64,000 bases of DNA, taken from positions 6,572,001 through 6,636,000 of the forward strand of contig NC_046680.1 in NCBI RefSeq assembly GCF_009870125.1, given 5' to 3'. This DNA is from Drosophila pseudoobscura. Taxonomy: Eukaryota; Arthropoda; Insecta; Diptera; Drosophilidae. Below the pieces are notes generated by a model, which saw nothing but the letters and a program-made list of their open reading frames with translations, made no database searches and was not told the origin of the DNA. The position numbers were made by a program, and so were the translations under genes. Of the stretch, positions 1 to 12,062 are shown piece by piece (the first letter of the stretch is position 1; each line of letters begins with the position of its first letter).

Positions 1-460
1 CGGGGGGAAGCGGAAATTATGGTTATGGTCACGCAGACAATTTATAGAGCTTTTGCTTTTTAGTTTGCAATTTTTCGCCACTTTTTTGTTGTTGCAAAAC
101 GCAAGCGGACGTGAATTAGAATTCCAGAGAACACTATACCCTCGTTCATATGTGCATACACCGCCCACGGCTGGGAGCTGGGTGGCTTTCGAACAATTTA
201 AGCGTTGAAAGTTTGAAAAATGTTCATAATTTAAGCAAATATTTCCGCTCCCTAAAGAGGGTGGAAACAGAGGGTGGCTCCACTACTAGATCGTATATCC
301 GCTTATGTGATTAAAAAAGTATTTCATGGATATATTATTTAATATCTATGAAATACTTCATCCACAACAGAGGAGCTTTAAATACTTAGATTAACTATGC
401 AAAAATGATAGCCATCGATACTACTTTCGTTTTCCACTTCAGTGTTGGTTTTTTATGTCA
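1..460. other. Left-edge intergenic sequence
   Basis: AT-rich sequence without a supportable gene. It probably contains the 3' flank of the secreted-protein gene that ends at 488. I see no motif worth naming. Confidence 0.5.
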
Positions 461-487
461 TTTATTTCTTCCCTACTATATGGCTGT

Positions 488-1173
488 CTAACCCGTTCTT
501 ATAATTATGGGCGTTATGCTCGACGACGAAGATGAGGAGCCCAAAATAGACGACAGAATGCTGGCCCAGCCACCAGTAGACGCTGAGCTCGAAGACGAGG
601 ACGAAGATGAGGAGAAAGTGCTGATGCAGGTTCCCGTCTGATTGACCGTAATACTCGTACAATTGCCCAGATTGACCACATTCCAACCTATGGGATGAAT
701 TGATAAACACAAGACATGCATAGGTGTATTCCTTGAGACTCACTCGAGACACTTGTCCGGCAATTGGCTCGCTCCATTAGGCAGCGGTTCTTGAACCGGT
801 GGCACCGGCGTGTCCTGCTCCACCGCCCGCAGACGTGGGAGGTGGCAAGGCAGCTGCTGGTGGTGCTCACACAGCGGGAGGAGGGCGTGGAGCTGCTACT
901 GCTGCTGCTGCTGCTGCTGGAGCCGTTGGAGCCGTTGATGATTATTACCGATTTGCCTTGGGTGTTTCCTGTTGCCCTGGCGCGACGTCCGCTCACCGAT
1001 CGCCGGCGCACATTGCTGGTGGCGGCCCTAACACTGCTGCTTGCCCTGGCCCGCGCCTGCCGAGGCGTGGCACGGCTCAAGGCCCTGGCCTGTGAGCGTC
1101 TCTGCTTGTTTTGAGCCTGAGAGGCCACCACGATCAGGGCGATCAGCACCAGAAGAGCCAACGCGAGACGCAT
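488..1173 (-). CDS. Small secreted Ser/Arg-rich eight-cysteine protein, gene 1 of 3
   Basis: Two coding exons, complement(744..1173) and complement(488..687), joined across a 56-base intron (688-743) with a GTGAGT donor and CATAG acceptor, phase 1. They give about 209 residues. The first 20 or so residues are a hydrophobic signal peptide starting MRLALALLVL. An Arg/Ala/Ser-rich stretch and a poly-Ser run follow, then a domain with eight cysteines containing CHRFKNRC. A second poly-Ser region and the ending PIIIRTG complete the protein. The same cysteine spacing and the same tail motif recur in the gene at 3413-3781, which supports the splice model. Minus-strand TATAAAA lies at 1223-1229, about 50 bases before the ATG, and AATAAA lies at 461-466. 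I do not recognise the family. A secreted salivary, cuticular or accessory-gland product is possible but is only a guess. Confidence 0.75.
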
Positions 1174-1222
1174 TCTTCAATTGATTTTTGCTTTTGGTTC
1201 AACCTTCAGAGCAGCTCTTCGG

Positions 1223-1229
1223 TTTTATA
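1223..1229 (-). promoter_or_regulatory. TATA box of secreted gene 1
   Basis: TATAAAA on the minus strand. It would place the start site near 1195-1200, a short leader before the ATG at 1173. Confidence 0.6.
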
Positions 1230-1239
1230 GCCCCTAAAG

Positions 1240-2520
1240 AACGCTTCTTTGCCTGGCCTTGCAAGATGTGTATTATAATATTTCTTCCTCCATTGTTTAA
1301 CCACATATTTGATTTAGAAAATTCTTTGCCCAATTGTGTAAATACTTGAGAGCGCAAAAGAAAGAGATGATGGGGGGTCTACGTCACGTGAGTGGAGTGG
1401 ATATATTTTAGGAAATATGGCAAAGAACAAAGAAGACATTTAACCAACTCTTGAATCGAACAATATATTGACTATACTTTTAGGCAGTTGAAAAAACGCA
1501 CAATATGTGCGAATATTTTTGCAAAAGTATGACATCGAAGCTTGATAGCGAATGTCCTGCGGAAAGCACATTATTGTGGGACTATAGCTATACAAGCTGT
1601 CTCCCCGATGTTGAATATACTCGTAGCCTTTTAATATAGCTACACTCGGGGGAAAATGTCATAGAAACACACCGATATTTATATTAAATAATCGGTTTTT
1701 TAATACAACAAAATAGATAAATTAAATAGAATTTACTTTGACTTAAACATACTATACATATGTACATATATGTATTAAAACGTCTTTTTAATAAGACCAA
1801 CACATTATATAAAAATAGATAGACCTTTCAAAAGCAAACATTTTCATATGTATGTAAAAAGCCTTATTTGTACAATTTCCAATCTCGGAGAAAATTTATT
1901 GGTACACATTGGACGACATTTTTCGAAAAAAAAAGAAGAAATTAATTTAAATATAAATAGGAAATCTACTTTTGTAATGCAATATCGTATATATGTATCA
2001 AATGTCCGGTATATAAGATAAAATAATTCAGATGACATACATATATGCATATACCAGGGGGATTATTCATACAAAACCTACGATTTCGATATGGTATGGA
2101 TTTTGTTATCAAATTCATGGCCGCTGAGAAGATTTCTTCTCGCACAGATGTAGATCTTTGTGTTATATGGAGTGGTTCGGTTTAAGTAAAGTTCATCATT
2201 TTCTTAAACATCATTTCTTATTTTAATAATGGATCTGGGCTACATATTTCGCGTCAGCTCAGGATTTCGTTATTCTCGAGTAATTCTTATACCGTATATA
2301 GGATTCACACAATCATTATATTTGTCTGAATATACCACCATTATAATTAACAAAATAAGTGGATCACTGGAGAACGTTTTGTTTATTTTGCTAATGATAT
2401 TAAAATATAACGTTGATTATTTGTCTATTTAATTGTAAATATTTATGAGGATTAACGCGTAATCAAAGCTATGTATATTCGATAGACTTTCGAATATGAT
2501 ATAATTTTCTATACCCTGAC
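1240..2520. other. AT-rich intergenic region between secreted genes 1 and 2
   Basis: Very AT-rich, with short TATATGTA-type runs. ORFs here are short and of random composition. I see no gene. Confidence 0.5.
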
Positions 2521-2624
2521 AATACCAAATGATGGACAGTCGAATTTTCTCGTATTGTCAGATTTGTGTAGTACTCGGAAGGATCCACTCCTGGACAGGT
2601 CTTGCAGACGGACATCAGTTCGCA

Positions 2625-3139
2625 TTAGCCAGATTCCTTAATGGCTTTTATTCCGCCAGGTCTGATCTGGCTACCATTGTTGTTGTTGTTGCTGGTAGCA
2701 CCAGAGCTGCCGCTTAGTGCGTTGCTGCCACTACCACAGGGGAGCTTCTTATCGTAGGGCATATTTTTGCAGAGATTCGCACTCACTTTGCGATAGACTG
2801 AAATGGAAATTTATAGATTAAAGTCACGAAACTCCGCAGATTCCACGCACATATGCTCAGGCCCTTGCTGTTGCAGTTGGATATCCTGCGCTGGCAGTCG
2901 TTCTTGAAGGCCTGACAGATGTTGGCCCGTCCCAGACGGGCACATGCTTTGGTCTTGGATGTGCAACTACTCTGGACCTCCTTCCTGCAGGTCTGTGTTC
3001 TGCGGGAACTTTGTTTAGCGCGGGTCAAGGAAGTGCTTTCAGGATGATCAAACCCTTCGGTGGTGCTGCCGCTGCCGCTCGACAGGGCCAGGTGGAGCAT
3101 CAGGCCCAGAATGATAAACAAGTAGCAGGAAGCTTTCAT
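2625..3139 (-). CDS. Small secreted eight-cysteine protein, gene 2 of 3
   Basis: Two coding exons, complement(2851..3139) and complement(2625..2797), around a 53-base intron (2798-2850; GTGCGT donor, TTTCAG acceptor), phase 1, giving about 153 residues. The start at 3139 is preferred over the upstream in-frame ATG because a TATAAAAGG box at 3194-3202 puts transcription start near 3170. A signal peptide (MKASCYLFIILGLMLHLALS) precedes a Ser/Thr-rich spacer and the eight-cysteine domain with CQAFKNDC. The tail is Gly/Ser/Asn-rich and lacks the PIIIR ending of its neighbours. The intron has the same phase as gene 1's and sits in the same place, in the loop after the sixth cysteine. Read without splicing, the frame stops early and loses the last two cysteines. 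Function unknown. Confidence 0.72.
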
Positions 3140-3193
3140 GGCGGGGCCTTTGTTTGAACTAAACTGAATGACAATTGACAGAATAGCTTCTTG

Positions 3194-3202
3194 CCTTTTA
3201 TA
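3194..3202 (-). promoter_or_regulatory. TATA box of secreted gene 2
   Basis: TATAAAAGG on the minus strand, 55-63 bases upstream of the chosen ATG at 3139. It lies downstream of the alternative ATG at 3247, which is therefore probably not transcribed. Confidence 0.65.
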
Positions 3203-3393
3203 CAATTTATCTGTATTTTTTTTGCAAAAAAGTTTTGTTGAAAACACTTTGCTCTAGTTACCACTCGAATTTAAAACGATTCCCAGCTGAGCTAACAGAT
3301 CTCTCCGTCTCCCTCGCGGAAAGAAGTTTAGAGATTTTAACCTTGAGCTGCATAATGAGTTCAGTTTTTTGTTTCTCTGTGGTTTTCAAAAAG

Positions 3394-3399
3394 TTTATT
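3394..3399 (-). terminator. Polyadenylation signal of secreted gene 3
   Basis: AATAAA on the minus strand, 14 bases past the stop codon. Confidence 0.55.
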
Positions 3400-3412
3400 C
3401 ACTTAACAAGAT

Positions 3413-3781
3413 TCAGCCTCGACGTATGATGATGGGAACAACATTCGAAGTCGAGCTGGAGGAGGAGGAGGAGGAGGAGGATGAGCTGCCGCAGATTCCG
3501 CGACTGTTCAGGCTGATCCCCGAGCACCTGGAGAGGCTGACGGAAGTGTAGGTGGTGGAGCTGACACATGACTGGTAGCGCAGCACGCAGCTGTTCTTGA
3601 AGCGGGTGCACAGATTGGAGCTGCCGTAGCGGCCGCAGGCATTGGTCGTGGAGTTCCAGCTGCAGTTTCTCAGCACGCAGACCTTGGCCCCTGTGTTGCT
3701 GTTGCCGGTGCTGCCAGTGAGGAAGGCGCAGGCCAGGGCCAGGATCGCCAGGAGTGTGGATATGGCTAGAGCGGCTTTCAT
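3413..3781 (-). CDS. Small secreted eight-cysteine poly-Ser protein, gene 3 of 3
   Basis: An uninterrupted ORF of 122 residues. The N terminus (MKAALAISTLLAILALACA) is a signal peptide. Eight cysteines follow with the family spacing: C-x4-C-x8-C-x8-C-x6-C-x6-C-x13-C-x10-C, with CTRFKNSC as the central signature. A poly-Ser run and the ending PIIIRRG are shared with gene 1. There is no intron at the position where genes 1 and 2 have one. TATAAATA is at 3838-3845 on the minus strand and AATAAA at 3394-3399. The three genes lie head to tail on one strand and probably arose by tandem duplication. Secretion is inferred from the signal peptide. The role is unknown. Confidence 0.8.
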   Translation of the reverse strand: MKAALAISTLLAILALACAFLTGSTGNSNTGAKVCVLRNCSWNSTTNACGRYGSSNLCTRFKNSCVLRYQSCVSSTTYTSVSLSRCSGISLNSRGICGSSSSSSSSSSSSTSNVVPIIIRRG

Positions 3782-3837
3782 TCTGCTGGTTTGGTGATTT
3801 CAATGCTTTTGATGCCACTTGGCTCGACTGTCTGGAC

Positions 3838-3845
3838 TATTTATA
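3838..3845 (-). promoter_or_regulatory. TATA box of secreted gene 3
   Basis: TATAAATA on the minus strand, 57-64 bases upstream of the ATG. It is followed about 25 bases later by an Inr-like ACAGTC. Confidence 0.6.
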
Positions 3846-6010
3846 GTGCGCCTTGGCGATTAGTTTCGGCCTAGAATATTTCCAAAAGAAAATACATAGT
3901 ATGGAGAGATGGAGATCCCAACACCTGTCTAAATAAAACGAGCGTCACGCCTGACATTGCAAGACGATTGTGGAAGGTGGAGTGGTTATTGGCTTGGCGC
4001 CTCCCCATTTATCTTCACCTTTGTGTTGGTTATAATGGCCATTGTTATAGACCTAGAAGGTCTTATAGGTAGGTACAGAAGGTACATACCCCTCTTTGAG
4101 TACTGGGTTGAAAATGGTGATAACAGAAGTCTATGGCTTATGTTGACTTTAAATTTGACTCTTTAACTGTGACACGCCCCCTTGTATGATCCCATGTTTG
4201 CCTGAATTTACCAATTGGTTTCTTATGGTTCCAATCTTGTTTCTTGCGGGAGATGGAAAGAATGTACATATATGTATATATGTTCATCTTATATGCATGC
4301 TAGCCAGATAATTAAAATTAGTAGCATACTTTCGGGCGGCGGTAAATAATTCAAGTAAAAAGACTGCTGATTTGCCATTTGTGGGCGTATCATATAATAA
4401 TCTGCAACGAAATCTTACTAAAACTCTCATATTCGGAGGGGAACTTTATAGTTGGCCAATCGCTTTGGCCAAAACGCATTCATTTCAATCGCCTCAAAGG
4501 CCTGGCGGGGAGTAAGCGTCCCGCGAGCATACTGCCTTCCCATCCGCTCCTCTACTGTATGCAGATTCAGGTCACGATGAAGGATACCAGGGACTTTGCA
4601 GGTAATCCCCAAACCTGCCCACCGTAGAGCCAGATCGCGGCTCTCTGTATGCAATGGAACTCTTTAGTAGCCACTTGAGCCTGACCTGGGTTCTCCAATT
4701 GACAACAATTGACAGCAGTTCAGCGGAAAATCCCTACCATTTGCCACCCAGCCCATGACTCTTCAAGACCACCTTCTAAATAAAATGCGTGAGGCAGAAA
4801 AACAAGCGCATAAACAAAAATTAAAGCAGAAAAAAATCAACTATCACATGTCCAACATTATTATTATTTTTTTGTGCTTAGTTGAGTGCGCTTAGTATTT
4901 TTTTTTGTATGTTCGTTTTTGTTTGTTGATCAATTCGGAAAACGCACTTTTATAAAATGCTGTTGACGGCATTGTTGGTCAAGGCTGGAAATCAGTTTCG
5001 ATAATTGGCTTTAGATGGAGAGTGCTTGAAAGAGCTCTTGCCGACGCTGGCTCTTGATGTGGGGCTGCACTTTGCAGTGGGTTGCTTCTAGGAGCAATCA
5101 AAAAATATTTATGCAAAAGAATAACGTTTATTTCTGGCAAATTTTGCAGGCTAGCCATCAAATTTGCATTCATTTGAGGAAAATTTCATGTGCGTGTCTT
5201 GTGCAGTTTGAAGTTTGGCTTGCGGCAAAATGATTGAGCCAAGTCAGGCCAAGTCAAGCATCCATTTAGGCCAGTCAATTAGTTGCCCATTGAATCGAAA
5301 ACGCCTTAGACTTCGACCTCATATCACACGATTCTGCTTGCCTGCGTCTTGTGTGTTGGCTGGATAGTGAAATCAGAGCACCGCTTTCTATTGATTCAAG
5401 GTGAGTTCCACCCATGAATTGTGGCTTTAATTGGGAGCAATCGAATGATCTTTTCATTAAGTAAAAGTAAGTTAGATAAATGGTTATAATATAATGCTTA
5501 TAAGTGAACTTTCTTCGCTATAAATGTGGGCTTTTTTTTGGATTTGTATAACTCATCACCGTTCACAGAATATCTTATAAAATTACATTTAATTTGTACG
5601 AGTATTTCGTAACTGGAGCCACGTTCCCTCTAATGATTGCTGGTTATCGCGGTGTTTATCAATTCGAAACCTCACCGAAATTATGCATTTACTAACAGTA
5701 GCTAATGCTTTAATTAAGTTCATATCGTAAATTGATCCAGCGAACATCGTTAATCTGATGAAATCCCATAAACCGTGGAGTGCATTTCTTCTTGCTTTGT
5801 GGGTCATTTGCAATGAAGCTGCTGCACATTGCCAGCCAGCATTAATCAATTTGTCAGACTCAATTAAGTTTCAGATACTCTAAACAAAAGATCGATTATA
5901 TAATCCGAGCCATTGGCAAGGCGAGCCCCAAATGGGTGCCGATTAATCAGCCATTGGCAGTGAAAATGGATGAGCACAAAATGGAAAGAGACTGCACAAA
6001 AAGCATATCC

Positions 6011-6037
6011 AAGAGAGAGAGAGAGAGAGAGAGAGAA
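6011..6037. repeat. (GA)n microsatellite
   Basis: About 13 uninterrupted GA units. It may bind GAGA factor if transcriptionally active, but nothing else here supports that. Confidence 0.9.
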
Positions 6038-6827
6038 GGGGGGGAATGCAGACAGAGATGTGGCCTGAAGATGCCACTTGAAGTTGGGGCCAACGGGTTT
6101 GGTCTGTGCTTTGTCGCATTGCAGGAAGTTGCAAGTTGTCAACGGGTTGGCCGCATTTGGCCATTTGCTACGGCATGGGATTGATGTCGGGCCTTGAGCA
6201 GGGTATCCAAGGGTATGAACTGCCTGAGGGGAGGACCGCATTCTACAGAAGGATAGGAGAGGGAAAGGATATGTTATTTTGATACAGATTAAGAGTTGAA
6301 GGAGCCGCGCATGATAATGGTATTTTCTTGGCTACCCTTGTGCTTCATTCCAGGGAAAGGATACCAACTACTCAATGATTTCCTCATATTTGAAGAATAT
6401 TATCCGAATAAATACAAGGTCTAAGACTAACCGTAGGACCCATAAAGTAAGTACTACTGATCTATCCCTGCTTATATGTTTATCCTTGTGAATCGTCATC
6501 AGCCAGTCGATCCCTTGCTGCACGCAGCTTCCTTTTACAGATCTGCATTTGATTGCTGGCGCTGCAATCAAAATTATTTAATTTAGATGCGGCAAATGAA
6601 TTCGCGGTCTGCGATTCGCGTGATGCTGCCAATGCGGCAACCAGAGTCGCGACTGCGCCCCCGTTTATCGGTAAACGGAAAGAAAGAGCAACAACAAACT
6701 TTCACTTTCGACCGCGTTCGCTCCGTCTCGTCTCGTCTCGTTTCATTTTGTTTCGTTTCGTTACATTGTGCTGTCTTTTTCTTGCACGCCTTCTTTTTGT
6801 TGGGCAGGTCAGTTATAGCACAGCGTT

Positions 6828-6872
6828 GGAGTTGCAGTTGCAGTTGCAGTTGGAGCTGGAGCTGGAGCTGGA
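6828..6872. repeat. GTTGCA/GGAGCT hexamer tandem repeat
   Basis: Consecutive hexamers drift from GTTGCA to GGAGCT. The apparent Cys/Ser or Leu/Glu peptides in the overlapping ORFs come from this repeat. Confidence 0.85.
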
Positions 6873-9800
6873 CTTCAGCTGGGGCTGGATGTGGACCTGG
6901 GGGCTGGGCTGGTGCTGCAGCCGCCTGCCATGGCTGAGTGCATTTTCGATTTGGTCTCCTCTAATCACTGGGCTTTTGTTGTTGTCTAAGAAAATGTTGT
7001 AATATAATTTTAATTTGTACCCAGAAATGATTGCCAATTGCCGCTGCCTAATGTTGATTATACAATTCTCTTGTTGCTCATTTTGTTTTTCGCCTTAAAC
7101 GAAAGTGTTTTGAGCGCTTTGGCGAGGCTAATACTTAAGCCACAGATTTGAGCACACAAAATTCGGGTAATTATTTGTTGTGGAGAGTGAGACCTGGGGC
7201 GTGCACAACACAAGACCATCGGGTATGCGCACGAGCATTGACTGGTGGCCATAGGCGATGTTTAGAAGGTCTAAGGTCTCTGCGCTGTGGCCGAAACCCC
7301 AAAAAAAACGTACAAGTATGCCCTGTGGGCATGGATTCCTCGGAGGCCCCCAATGCGAGGCGCGCATGCGTGAGGTCGTCGTACTTAAATGTCAAACGGT
7401 TCGGTGCTCTAATGAGACCCGACCCGCAGCCAGCCCCAAACCAAGCCGAAGATTGGTCAATTCGATCGGGCCAAGTCGGCTGTCAAGTCTATTGCGGGGC
7501 TTGTCGCAATTGCTCCGGCTGCTGCCGTCTCATGTGGCAACAAGAATGACCATAAGAAAGACGGATTATTGCCGGCCTGTCTAATTTATACAACTCATTG
7601 CGAGAGAGGCGACGACAGAAAATTCGTCGTCCAAGTTGGTCGTTAATTAATGCGATTTCGGTTCGACGGTAATTAAACTTATGGCTCTTTTACACACCCC
7701 GACAAATGGGCTCTACCCTGCCACAAATTGGCAACTATGTTATGATCGCTCTCCGACAAGGCCTCACCTTATACGAATGCTCCTTGGAAAGGCACACCTG
7801 TGCGTTTTGCGCAGACGTGTGTTCTTTTACGTCGCAACACGCTCGCACTCCAACATGTTCGCTCTGATAAGCCCTCTCTCTCTCTTTCTGATTGTTGTGT
7901 CTTGCATGCAAATCAAGCGAATGTTCGCCTGCAGTTTTCTTGGGGCTTTTGATATTCTGTTTTATCCCCTCCCCGATCAGCCTCGTCTGGCAGCCATATT
8001 TGTGCGTTTAACGGTGCCCGGTGTCTGAGCGAGCGGCCACCAATCCATATTCAAGCCATCCATAGGTGGATAGCCTCCAAATGCCACAAGAACCCAATAT
8101 ATGGACGTGGCCAGTTTTTTAATTGCCTCAAAATCATACGCTTTGGTACTTTGTAGGCCACAAACTGTGATTGCAAAATCTGCACGGGTGGAGGAGTCCC
8201 AAATGGAATATTAATACATTTTTATTCAACGAGGACTTCGAGAAGGACGGAAACTTCTGCTGAATACTAAACTCAAGTGGGGGCTCCTCGGCCTTTGGGT
8301 TCGACACCAGGCGATAAAATCCTTTGAGAAACTATTGTTTTAACTATAAACTCTGTAGTGACTTTCCCTCAAATAAAATCTTATAGTGCTCTGAACCTAA
8401 TGTATTCTATGGTCTACTCAATATGTTTCAAAACGATGTCTAACCATTTAAAGATCAGCTTTCCCATTAGCGCTTTGACATAAAATTGACCACAGAGAAG
8501 TGTTTAAAATTCCGCTCTTAAGTGCTAATCAAAGCAAAAGGGAATTTGCATAAGCAGAAGATATTTCCTGGTATGTATTCAGTTCTAGAGATTAAAACTA
8601 TGACTCCATCGGAAGGTGTTAAGACTTTCGCGATTCTGTCAAGATCAATAATACGATGATGACGATGATGATGATGATCATGAATGGTGACGATCACACA
8701 AATCACACAAAAAAATCAAAAGATTGTTTATTTATTTATTTATTTTCGAGGCGAAGCAAAAAAAATCGTATTAGTGGAGGGAACTGCCGCCGAATACTCG
8801 TCGATGTGCCACTCCATAGAAAATCTGGCTTCGATTCCGAAATACCAATAGCTTAAAGTAAAATCTCTGTTTTCCTTTCGTCGCTGTCATCGCATAGGAA
8901 ATGATCATAATGGGTTAATAACAAATAATAAACATCACGATTAAATATTATTGCTTGCCAAATGGCAACAGCCTTGAGCGGATTTAAGCCGCCCAGCAAC
9001 TTGGACGATTGGCCATCAGCGTGTTAATTACATCGCCAAATGTGAAACCTAGAAACCAAACTAATTATAACACTTTGGAAATCAAACAGGGTATTTGGTT
9101 AACTAAACGTAGAACAAATCCGTGGGTAGAGCAAGAAACGGAAGCAGGGAGTCGTAGTTGAGTTTCAACAACAAAAGAATGAAGATCACAGAGAAAACAG
9201 ATGGAAATTAAGCCAGTACTGAGCGGACATTGTACTCAGTTGTTATATGTGCCTGTGTTTAGGTAAAATTATGTTCCTGAACATCGTTTATCCTGATTCT
9301 ACCTAATGACAAGTAGTCTACTTTGTCTATCTAGCTCCGAACCATTCGTTTCATGTATTTACACAGTTTCTCAGTTTAACAAAAATGTATCAGTCACAGG
9401 AAAATTCTTGGTACCTAGAAGGGAAATAGGGAGGGTCCAAACTTTGAATTTCGAATAGATTCTTCCAAAAAGACTGTCTTGTTTAAGGAAAAACAGTCCA
9501 ACAGAGAGCAGTAGTAGGTATTAGTACCATTCTGGCTAACTCCCTATGAAACTATGTATTGAATTTCATAAAAAATCATCATTTATTATCCGGAGATCTG
9601 TGTACCCAAGATTGTACGTTGTGGTTTCACTTTTCAATGCTTGCCGTTCCCCATATTTCTCTTAGCTAAATTAAAAATAATGAGCTTCTTAATTTGTTTA
9701 GTAGTCATAAGTCGGCATACAGTTTTAATTGGCAAACTTTCCATGCAATTCAAAAGGAAATTATGCAGATTCAAGCTCAGCGTACACCATGTCGTATGTG

Positions 9801-10712
9801 TAATTGCAGGGCTAATTAAAACGAGAGCTCCATTCCAATGCCGAATGCAAATGCAAACAATGCAAGCTGCTCATACGCCATGCCATTGAACTTGTCATCC
9901 GCCATCATCTGTGGCACCTTTCAGCACACGCCATCCTGCCACTCGATAATTGTTATTATAGGGAATTATGTTGGCGCTGCCGTTGGGGGAACGGGGCGGG
10001 CATAAAATAATCATAATTCATTACAGATTGGTTTTAACAATTTTCCGTGTTGGGTACGGCTCGTTGTACATTAATGGCTTGTACTGTACTTCCTGGGAGG
10101 AAGCAAGTTCATTCGATATTCGATAGATACAATGTGTTGCATTGTTATATCCAATCTACAGATACTAATCCCACCTGGTTTTAATGGTTATTCTCTCTCA
10201 GAATATAAATATTTATTCAGGCCATAATTCGGCCAGCACTTGAAGCACTCCAAATCTTTTTTAGAATCTTTTCCCAATTGTTTGGTTCAGAGATTTTACT
10301 TCTCAAGGTCATCCTTTAGTTTGGGGATATCCAAAGTGTTTTCCAAATAAAATTTGAATCATTATCAAGTTAATGCCATCCGTTCAATCTGGTTTGGGCT
10401 TTGGGCTTTGAGTTTTTGGTTTCTAATTTGCAGGTTTTGTTGTTGTTCGTGGACCATTAATTGATTTAATGATTTCGTTGGCTGCGAGTATTATGTTAAC
10501 GGAGCGTTACAAATCACAAGACAGAAGCAGCGGCGGCATTAAGTGGCAACAAACTGTTGGCGGCTGTTGTACAAATATTGTATCTGGCAGATACACTGGA
10601 CTACAGGCCTCAGATGCCAAGCTCTTCACGCGTGGCAACGTTTTTTCAAGTGCAGCATGCAATTTTGCAATATTGAAAAGAAGACTTCAGAAAAAAGTGA
10701 AACTCGGCGATA

Positions 10713-10738
10713 TTGTGTGTGTGTGTGTGTGTGTGTGT
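10713..10738. repeat. (GT)n microsatellite
   Basis: Thirteen consecutive TG units. Confidence 0.9.
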
Positions 10739-12042
10739 ATCTGTGAGATACACAAGCATAACTGTAACCATAATTACCGACAGCAATGAAAAGCGAAACA
10801 AAATTAATGAAGTGTGTGATACGCGCTGAGAGAAAAAACTAAGAGAAGAAACGCAATCCCAGCTCCAAGACAATGCCACCTCCTCCTCCTCCTCCCCCTT
10901 AGGCACTTGCACCTGTGTGAAGGTTGCCACCGATGTATCTCTGTGCCGTGCAGAGAGTACGGACTATGTAACTTGTCCAGAGACGCGGAAGTTCGGGAAA
11001 AAAATGTTTAGTTGCCCCGGCCCAAAACAATGCACAATGTACCAGCCACACACTCACTCGCTCACTCACTCACTCACACGCCAGATTGTTTTGTCCGCCT
11101 CAAAGGTTTTGTATCTTGAACTTGAGGCATCATCGGGCAAGACAACGTGTCTGTGGGCGCTGTCTGTTGCAGGGGTGTTTTGGCAGCGTGCTTCAGCCAA
11201 CTGAAACAAATGGCCATGGAATCGTTTGTTAACAAGCACTGAATAGCAAATAATTCTAAAAACAATTGATAAACTTCTACGCTCCCAAAGATGGAGAAGA
11301 TATACCCATATATGTGGATTACTGATGGAATTTTCTTGGTTCTTTAGTGGAGAATATCGATGGTTCAACTGTCCAAGACGGGATTCTCGATTTAAAAAAT
11401 TGTGCAATAAAAAGCACCAGAACAAACGATAAGCTGGTCATAATAATTTCATTTCAGTAAAACAATAAAGTTAAACAATAAAGACTGCCCATTAAAGAGT
11501 ATATTTTCATTTATATTTAAATAGATGCATATAAGGGAGATATTTGCAAATAAAACAATGTACCAGTAGGTAGCGATGGAAAGATTGATTTATATATATT
11601 GTAGGCTGATTTCTCAACCCCGAAGGCACCTCAACAATTGTATTTTATTTTATTTTATTGTCTTTTTCGAATTTTCCTAGAAAAAAATCTATAAAGAAAC
11701 AATCAGCAAGAAGCGCAAATTGTTTTGACCACATCATGTCAAAGCTGCCTCCGATGTTGTCTAGCTCCAAGTGGAGCCCCAGACGATGCGATGTATATTT
11801 TTTGTTGTTTCTGCAAAGATGATTTGTGCCAGTGCCACTTGAACTATGCGTCAGACTGGGCCCCCCACCCCCCGAACAATGAATGGGGGAGATGACGGAG
11901 ATGAAGATGAAGCTGGAGACTTGGATGCTTGAATGCTCGGCCCTCAGTATGTCAGATGTCGATGGCGATGGAGATGGAGATAGAGATAGAGATGGCTGGT
12001 AGCTGATGCTGAGGTGCTGTTGCTGTTGATTTTCTTGGTTTT

Positions 12043-12062
12043 TGCTGCTGCTGCTGCTGCTG
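12043..12062. repeat. (CTG)n microsatellite
   Basis: Six to seven CTG units in non-coding sequence. Confidence 0.85.

Noticed and set aside
764-1114. Plus-strand Leu-rich ORFs over secreted gene 1
   Set aside because: Antisense shadows of the poly-Ser codons; the minus strand has signal peptide, TATA box, intron and paralogues.
3399-3818. 139-codon ORF overlapping secreted gene 3 in another frame
   Set aside because: His/Gln/Leu-rich shadow of the real gene; no signal peptide or paralogue in that frame.
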